This document shows positions 25,668 through 30,308 of a stretch of 30,308 nucleotides of DNA, piece by piece. The position numbers and the translations under genes were made by a program. Location: assembly GCA_003427395.1 (NCBI GenBank), contig BFEA01000055.1, forward strand, positions 4,263,551-4,293,858, read 5' to 3'. The DNA comes from Chara braunii (lineage: Eukaryota; Streptophyta; Charophyceae; Charales; Characeae). The notes below the pieces were generated by a model. That model saw nothing but the letters and a program-made list of their open reading frames with translations. It was not told the origin of the DNA and made no database searches. Every line of letters begins with the position of its first letter. The first letter of the stretch is position 1.

Positions 25668-26012
25668 CTACTTGACTCCTAGACCGAGAACCTCCATGGC
25701 GTCTACCGTCGCCTTACCTTTCTGAACTGAGGCAACGACTACTCCACCCCCAGAAGCTTCTACGTTGCCTGCCTCTGAACCCGCTCCGGCCTGGAAGTCG
25801 TCATCCAACTCGATGGTGGAACCATCGTTGTCGACGAACATAATGCGACCCTTCGCCTTCCAGTTGGGAGGCAGTGACTTTTTCCTACCATCCGTCGTGG
25901 GTGTCGGACCATTACCTATCTTTGCTTCCAGATCTAGGGAATCCTTGTTGAATGAGGGGAAGTTGTGCATGTTAATGTTGGCCTCACCTGCTAACTCATT
26001 CCCGAGAGGCAT
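25668..26012 (-). CDS. Gag C-terminal linker (element 2, fragment)
   Basis: Continues the capsid region after a one-base indel near 26050: NELAGEANINMHNFPSFNKD and SLDLEAKIGNGPTP, then GRKKSLPPNWKAKGR, an acidic patch (IELDDDFQAG) and an Ala/Gly/Val-rich tail. The same order of blocks occurs in element 1 (13239-13712). It ends at a stop just before the zinc knuckle frame. Confidence 0.7.
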   Translation of the reverse strand: MPLGNELAGEANINMHNFPSFNKDSLDLEAKIGNGPTPTTDGRKKSLPPNWKAKGRIMFVDNDGSTIELDDDFQAGAGSEAGNVEASGGGVVVASVQKGKATVDAMEVLGLGVK

Positions 26013-26380
26013 AGGGAAGCATCTGGGGTAGGAGGTGAGTAAAACCTGGGGTCATAGCGCACCCCAGGAACACAGATCAGACGCTCTATTGCGTTTGTGG
26101 CCTCTCTTACTGACTTAAAGTGTCTGTTGTTTAATGTCAGGATCACATCAGTGGCCTTTTGAGCCTCCTTAGGATCATACCACTTGTCTTCCACCAGCTT
26201 GAGGAAGTCATCCGGTTTCTGGTTGACTGCCCAAGCGCAAAAGTCGTGATCGTATCCCTGTAACTGCACTAAACCACTCAACCATCTTGCTGCACTCCCC
26301 TCTAGATAGGAGGCAGCCACAAGCACCTCCTCGGGTGGCAAGGTAAGTTTACACTTTATGTAGACTGGCACTAACCTCAA
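25991..26380 (-). CDS. Gag capsid-like domain (element 2, fragment)
   Basis: The frame includes LEGSAARWLSGLVQLQGYDH, then DDFLKLVEDKWYDPKEAQKA, then NNRHFKSVREATNAIERL, matching element 1 and the retrotransposon Gag family pattern. After DPRFYSPPT the frame has slipped relative to the rest of Gag by one base near 26050. Confidence 0.8.
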   Translation of the reverse strand: MRLVPVYIKCKLTLPPEEVLVAASYLEGSAARWLSGLVQLQGYDHDFCAWAVNQKPDDFLKLVEDKWYDPKEAQKATDVILTLNNRHFKSVREATNAIERLICVPGVRYDPRFYSPPTPDASLCLSGMS

Positions 26381-26574
26381 CCATGTGTCGATTCCCCTGT
26401 GAAGGGTTTAGGAGCAGCGATGGCCGTCTTTGAAACCCACTGATTTTGTCCCAACACTTGTCCCACCCCAAGCTGTGGACCTTGGGGACCAGGCTGCTGC
26501 ACCAGCTGCGGCCGGGGCTGTGCACCCTGTGGCTGTGCAGGCTGCGAGACAACAGGCTGCCCGCTTACGGCAAC

Positions 26575-27342
26575 CTAAGACGGAGGTTGGGAAAACACTG
26601 TCTGCACAGGAATCTGCACGCTAGGACCTGCTGAGAACCCTCCTGTCAAGGGCATGCCTAGGGAAACGACTTGGACCGATGCTGGAGTGACATATGAGGA
26701 TAGCCCAGTCACCGGTGGGACAAAAGGAGGAGGCTGTACAACGGGCCAGGCACCGGGCCCGGACGGTGATGGAGCTGCCTGCGCACGCCCGACCAGAATG
26801 GCCAGACTCTGCTGAATGTCATGAAGGAGGGCCGTGTGGTGGTCCTGCATTTCTACAACACCTAGCAGGGCTGTCCGCAACGTCCTCACATTTGCATCCA
26901 TATGCGTCAGGTCCATTCTCTCTAACTCACTAATGTCCGCTTCTCTCCGCTGCATCCTGGCTCTTCTTCTAATCATTTTCTCTTTCTCTGCCTTAATCTC
27001 CCCTAACGCCTGCTGTAGCTGTGCCTCGCGAATAGCTGCTCGCTGTATGGCAACCTCCTCGGGGGTCAAAACTATAGGCTGGCTTGCCATCATGCCAATG
27101 GACTGACTCTGGGTCTGCGCGACCGTTGACCCTACAGATCCTGAACTGCTAGCCTGGGAACTCTGTTGCGCAGCAGTTGCCATGGCTGCTGAAGCAGCGG
27201 CTGCACTTGCGAATGCCCTGCTGGCCTTTGCTGCCCTAGCTCTTCGCTGCTGCTCCTGCCTCTCCCTAAGCTGGCTGAACAGTAACCTGTCGCCCTCTGG
27301 TCCTAAGGCCAAGTGGGCTATCGGGCGTCTTGCCGATTGCAA
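26575..27342 (-). CDS. Gag N-terminal helical region (element 2, fragment)
   Basis: A 255-codon stretch with no recognised fold: QLRERQEQQRRARAAKASRA and an Ala-rich helix, a Ser/Gln-rich part, then a long charged helix (VAIQRAAIREAQLQQALGEI, KAEKEKMIRRRARMQRREAD) that looks like a coiled coil, a second helix (HTALLHDIQQSLAILVGR) and a Pro-rich linker. The frame is open upstream to about 27390 without an ATG; the real start was probably lost or lies in another frame. It ends in TAG at 26575 before the capsid domain. It aligns by layout with 14181-15100 of element 1. Confidence 0.7.
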   Translation of the reverse strand: MQSARRPIAHLALGPEGDRLLFSQLRERQEQQRRARAAKASRAFASAAAASAAMATAAQQSSQASSSGSVGSTVAQTQSQSIGMMASQPIVLTPEEVAIQRAAIREAQLQQALGEIKAEKEKMIRRRARMQRREADISELERMDLTHMDANVRTLRTALLGVVEMQDHHTALLHDIQQSLAILVGRAQAAPSPSGPGAWPVVQPPPFVPPVTGLSSYVTPASVQVVSLGMPLTGGFSAGPSVQIPVQTVFSQPPS

Positions 27343-27390
27343 GATCCTATCGTCTGGTTGTGGGACCTTCCTGTCACAAATAGGCTACAA

Positions 27391-28645
27391 CACTGTACAC
27401 TGCCTGCACTAGGACACTCTTGATGCCTACCGCAGCATGATGTACAGACCGGTTTTAAATGAATAAATACTAAATAATCGGTGGCTGTGTCAGAGACTAA
27501 ACATTTGGGTCCAACAGGTAAGTTCAGATTCCTACAAACAAAACTACTTTGACTAGTTCGCAAATAGAAAGCACAATGAACAAAGAACAGTTCTAAACTA
27601 TGCTGTCTGTCAGATGTTAATGGCTGTACACCTAACTAATCAAAATGAAAATAGAATCGTTTGTTGTGTCTGTTTGCAGAATGGAATCTTGCCCAAACTT
27701 ATCACCTGGAATCAGCCCCTCCCTCAGTTCTTCCTGAATGTCTCTTGTCGTCAACGTCCTTGAGCAATCCAGAATAGCGTGCGTGTCTAAAGGTGTGCAC
27801 ACGGCCCACCCCTGTGCCCCGAGTCCTGCTGAGCTGGCCAGCCCTGCACAGTCTTTATCCTCGCGTGCAGCGAGCCTTACACCGACCGATTGGCTGATCA
27901 GGAGGCGTTTTTATGGACGGCCCCCGAAGTCCTCAGGAATTATTTAACGCCGCAAACAGGACGACGATCACAACCAATGGAAGGTCCCCGCCGGTACTTA
28001 TTTATAGATGTCCGGTCTCGTCTTTCCTGTAGAGCTGGCCTGCCCCTCAGAACCCCTCTATAGCGCAGCAAGCAGACAAAGGACAAAGCAGCAAAGGATG
28101 CATGCTCTACTCCGGTGGGTTGGCATGGTGATCGTGACACTGTGCTTCGTCCAGGGCCCTCCAGATAGCACCCCCCTCTCCTTCCAGATGCTCCACGTGA
28201 AGACTGGCGACTCTCAAGGTTGAGCGCACACGACTCCTCAAATGAGAGGACTCTCAACACAGAACACACATCCTCACAGTAAGAAGTGTCGAAGAGGGTA
28301 GATAAGGTTAGGTGCAACGTACCTCAAAATAGCTGCCCCCAACCACAGATATTCTCACCAGATGACCCGATGTTGATTGTGATGACCAATCGCTGCTTCC
28401 GCACAACCAGCATTGCACCGCCGTTCCACCTCAGCATCAATCACACATCGAATAGTTCTCATCACATTGCGAACACCCAATATTCACCACCTAGTAGCCT
28501 TCCTGGCGATACCTCTCACCTCTTGAGTCGCCTCACTCGTCTCCACCCTCCTGACTACACACCTCCCATGGCCGCTCGCCCAGCAGACCGCGTGCATGTG
28601 CCGCAAAGGCAGAAGACAAGCGCCAGATGAGCGCACCGTACCACA
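27391..28645 (-). other. long untranslated leader of element 2
   Basis: About 1.25 kb between primer site and Gag with no credible frame. The block 27800-28330 aligns with 15525-16080 of element 1. Next to the primer site the two leaders differ. Confidence 0.6.
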
Positions 28646-28657
28646 GCTCCGATACCA
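28646..28657 (-). promoter_or_regulatory. primer binding site of element 2
   Basis: The minus strand reads TGGTATCGGAGC, three bases from the 5' LTR. It matches 11 of 12 bases of the plant initiator-Met tRNA site TGGTATCAGAGC, with the same 3-base spacing as element 1. Confidence 0.85.
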
Positions 28658-28660
28658 AAT

Positions 28661-29580
28661 TGCAAGATAAAATGATCGATAGCGAACTTCAGAAATCAAA
28701 CAGCATCATACACATGAGACCAGATAGTCGTGACCTCGAACCAATAGCCGAATTGCATCACGAGTTTCACCAAATAAGAGCACAGCAGAAGCTCATAATT
28801 GACAATGCTGGAATAGTCTCATCATCATCAACGAAGAACCAATGTCGATATCCTATCTGGCGCTCGGCGCCCAGACTACGGATGGCAGATCCTATCTAGC
28901 CTATCTACAATGCCGCTGATGACGTCAACAGCTCCCGGAAGTGCGAGCAGATCTCAGCCAATGCCGTACGCTTTAAGCACCAGGCGTGTCTCTCGAATCA
29001 TTCACAACCTCGTTCCCCAACTCACAGATGCCACATGCACCCAAGGACCAACATGCGCCCCATCAAGCATACAGCAGCGCAGCTCGGCTATGGCTGCCTG
29101 CTCCTTCCAGCTCGCCCGTGAGCGCGTGAGCACTGGCCAGCGTTAGAGCAGCAGCGCTTGCGCAGCATGCAGCCAGTGCCCGAATGCCGAATGCGTGGGC
29201 AGGCACTTTCCTAAATGGAAGTGGCCTGCCTGCTTGCGTGCAGCTTGGCTGTGCTGGGCCCCTGCCCAGAAGCTTCCAGTAGGCCCCAGAGAGGCTGAGC
29301 CTCATTCCAAACAAATAAGGCCCTGGGCCTGTGGTGGTTGCCCGTATCCAACTGCCAGCGGCCTGTGTTCGGTCCATGTTGCGAATCTGGCCCGGGGCCT
29401 GCCTCAGTTACATTGGAAAGAGGGCGCCTGGGCCTGGGCGCTGCGCAACTGCCTGAATTTCCCCAGTTGCGTGGTGACCCCAAAAATGGCCTGTAGGCCT
29501 AAGTCGAGCCTGCCTTCACTTAGGGTGGCCGGCTGTGCTGAAAATAGGGCCCAGTAGGGCGTATCGAGGCCTTGTGCCTC
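28661..29580 (-). repeat. element 2 5' LTR
   Basis: The direct repeat of 20810-21746. Compared with the left copy it has small indels (for example the left copy's ctctcaaccaactggcgctgtgc is shortened near 29440). Its outer end reads GTGCCTCGG instead of GTGCCTCA and runs into an inverted copy of its own last 20 bases. Confidence 0.88.
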
Positions 29581-29596
29581 GGTACGCCCTACTGGG
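29550..29596. repeat. 20-bp hairpin at the outer end of element 2
   Basis: cccagtagggcgtatcgagg (29550-29569) pairs at 19 of 20 positions with cctcggtacgccctactggg (29577-29596) around a 7-base loop (ccttgtg). The left half is LTR sequence and the right half lies outside it. The left LTR end has no such fold. Confidence 0.85.
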
Positions 29597-29980
29597 ACCT
29601 TCTATGGTCCTTGCATGGCCCTGGGCAGCCCGGGCAAACAAGGTGTCCCGGGCGGCCCGGCTGGTAGCTTAGATTTTTTTATTTATTTGTTTTTTTCCCC
29701 AGGGACCCTCCCTAGCCTTTGCCCAGCCAGGCAGCGTGGGCAACCAAGTTTCCCGGGCGGCCCGTTTGAAAACTGTGAGGGCGGTAGGTAACCTTCCCCC
29801 CCTGGCCCCACTTCACGATCAGATTCATCAAAACCCAGTCCGCTACCTGCACAAAGTGCCATATGGGCAGAGTCATGATCTCTCGTTTTACTTGAGAGTT
29901 TGAACTCGAAGAGAGGACGGAGAGAAGAGTATTCGACTGCGACCACGAGGATGACTAATGATGTTTAACAGAGTTTGTAC
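29597..29980. other. spacer with direct repeat, no gene seen
   Basis: ggcagcccgggcaaacaagg...tcccgggcggcccg (29624-29659) recurs as ggcagcgtgggcaaccaag...tcccgggcggcccg (29731-29764), a period of about 107 bases, separated by a T-rich stretch. A minus-strand open stretch (29683-29946) has a donor-like gtgcag|gtagcg inside it but no recognisable product. Confidence 0.5.
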
Positions 29981-30308
29981 CATGGTAACCGCCCAGACGT
30001 CCGGTGTCCGGTGTCCGGTGTCCAGTGTCCGGTGTCTGGTCCCCATGTCCGGATGGAGGCCCCTGGGGCAAAAATNAAAAAAAAAAAAAGGGGCGGCCCA
30101 GGACGTTTGTCGGGTCCTAGCCGCCTCTAGAAAATAATGGGGTGATTTTTAAGTGTCCTTTCACCCCACAGGACATGGCCTAGAGGTCCAGACACAAGAC
30201 ACTGCAGGTTTTTGAGGTGGCGGGTTTCGCACAGGCCCGAGCAATTTCAAAGGGGCCGTTTCGACGTGGCGCCCGCCGCTGCTGCCCGTTGGGGGGGGGG
30301 AGAGAGAG
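29981..30308 (+). repeat. GA-tailed dispersed repeat, copy C (right inverted arm)
   Basis: The reverse complement of 20357-20053, with an expanded tccggtg array (about 5 units, 30001-30036), one N in the poly(A) tract (30076), and ending in G-rich then (AG)n sequence that runs off the window. Confidence 0.85.

Larger units (their letters stand above)
20810..29580 (-). mobile_element. Ty3/gypsy LTR retrotransposon 2 (chromovirus-like), broken
   Basis: An 8.8-kb minus-strand element with LTRs at 28661-29580 (5') and 20810-21746 (3'), a primer site (28646-28657), a leader, Gag, a CCHC knuckle, protease, RT, RNase H, integrase and a GPY/F-chromodomain-like tail. It is clearly related to element 1 but a separate subfamily: pol aligns throughout while the LTRs match only in blocks. 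It keeps the YLDD site and the full domain order. Coding is interrupted by frameshifts in Gag, before protease, between RT and RNase H and in the integrase, and by a TAG in protease. No target duplication is visible, and the right end is altered by a hairpin. The polypurine tract next to 21746 is weak (purine-rich gtgaagtatggagtagcaaa). Confidence 0.88.

Noticed and set aside
29683-29946. Minus-strand gene of 87 codons
   Set aside because: It runs through the GC-rich direct repeat, and only a short non-repeat part looks protein-like, with no known motif.

Overview
This is a repeat-dominated stretch of a nuclear eukaryotic genome. No complete host gene can be supported. The evidence for a eukaryote is two long-terminal-repeat (LTR) retrotransposons of the Ty3/gypsy chromovirus type, many microsatellites and minisatellites, splice-like signals around the few non-transposon open stretches, and scaffold gaps. 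Both retrotransposons carry primer sites resembling the plant initiator-Met tRNA complement, and a short TTTAGGG-like tract lies at about 4.73 kb. Both point to the green-plant lineage. A streptophyte alga such as a charophyte is my best guess, but it is inference only.

Layout. 1-1224: no gene, a degenerate tandem repeat of about 100 bp and a (TG)n tract. 1225-1258: a Nextera mate-pair junction adapter left in the assembly, so sequence left and right of it may not be neighbours in the genome. 1259-3780: two possible host exon fragments, GAA repeats and small inverted repeats. 3780-4640: tRNA-like Pol III promoter boxes, then a degenerate LTR-like block. 4640-7060: interstitial telomere-like tract, 15-bp tandem repeat, AT-rich dispersed repeat, a 148-bp duplication, a GA-tailed dispersed repeat and a 13-bp minisatellite. 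7060-9200: possible host exons around a near-perfect 33-bp-stem hairpin. 9205-17608: retrotransposon 1 on the minus strand, with both LTRs, a 4-bp target duplication, primer site and polypurine tract. 17613-19990: a possible minus-strand exon, microsatellites, a MITE-like inverted repeat and a 728-base gap. 19991-30308: retrotransposon 2 on the minus strand (20810-29580), enclosed by inverted copies of a roughly 310-bp GA/CT-tailed repeat.

How the parts work together. Each retrotransposon reads right to left: 5' LTR, primer site, long leader, Gag (coiled coil, Pro-rich linker, capsid-like domain, CCHC knuckle), aspartic protease, reverse transcriptase (RT), RNase H, integrase (IN), then a GPY/F module with a degenerate chromodomain-like tail. 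The two are related but distinct subfamilies, and both are broken. Element 1 has a YLDG active site, a stop inside RT, a destroyed zinc knuckle, and an in-frame deletion that fuses RT to IN without RNase H. Element 2 keeps YLDD and most domains but carries several frameshifts and stops. Neither can code for its own movement as assembled.

I found no convincing new biological system. The most useful leads are the adapter junction, the long hairpin at 7612-7722, the inverted repeat enclosing element 2, and the RT-IN fusion in element 1.
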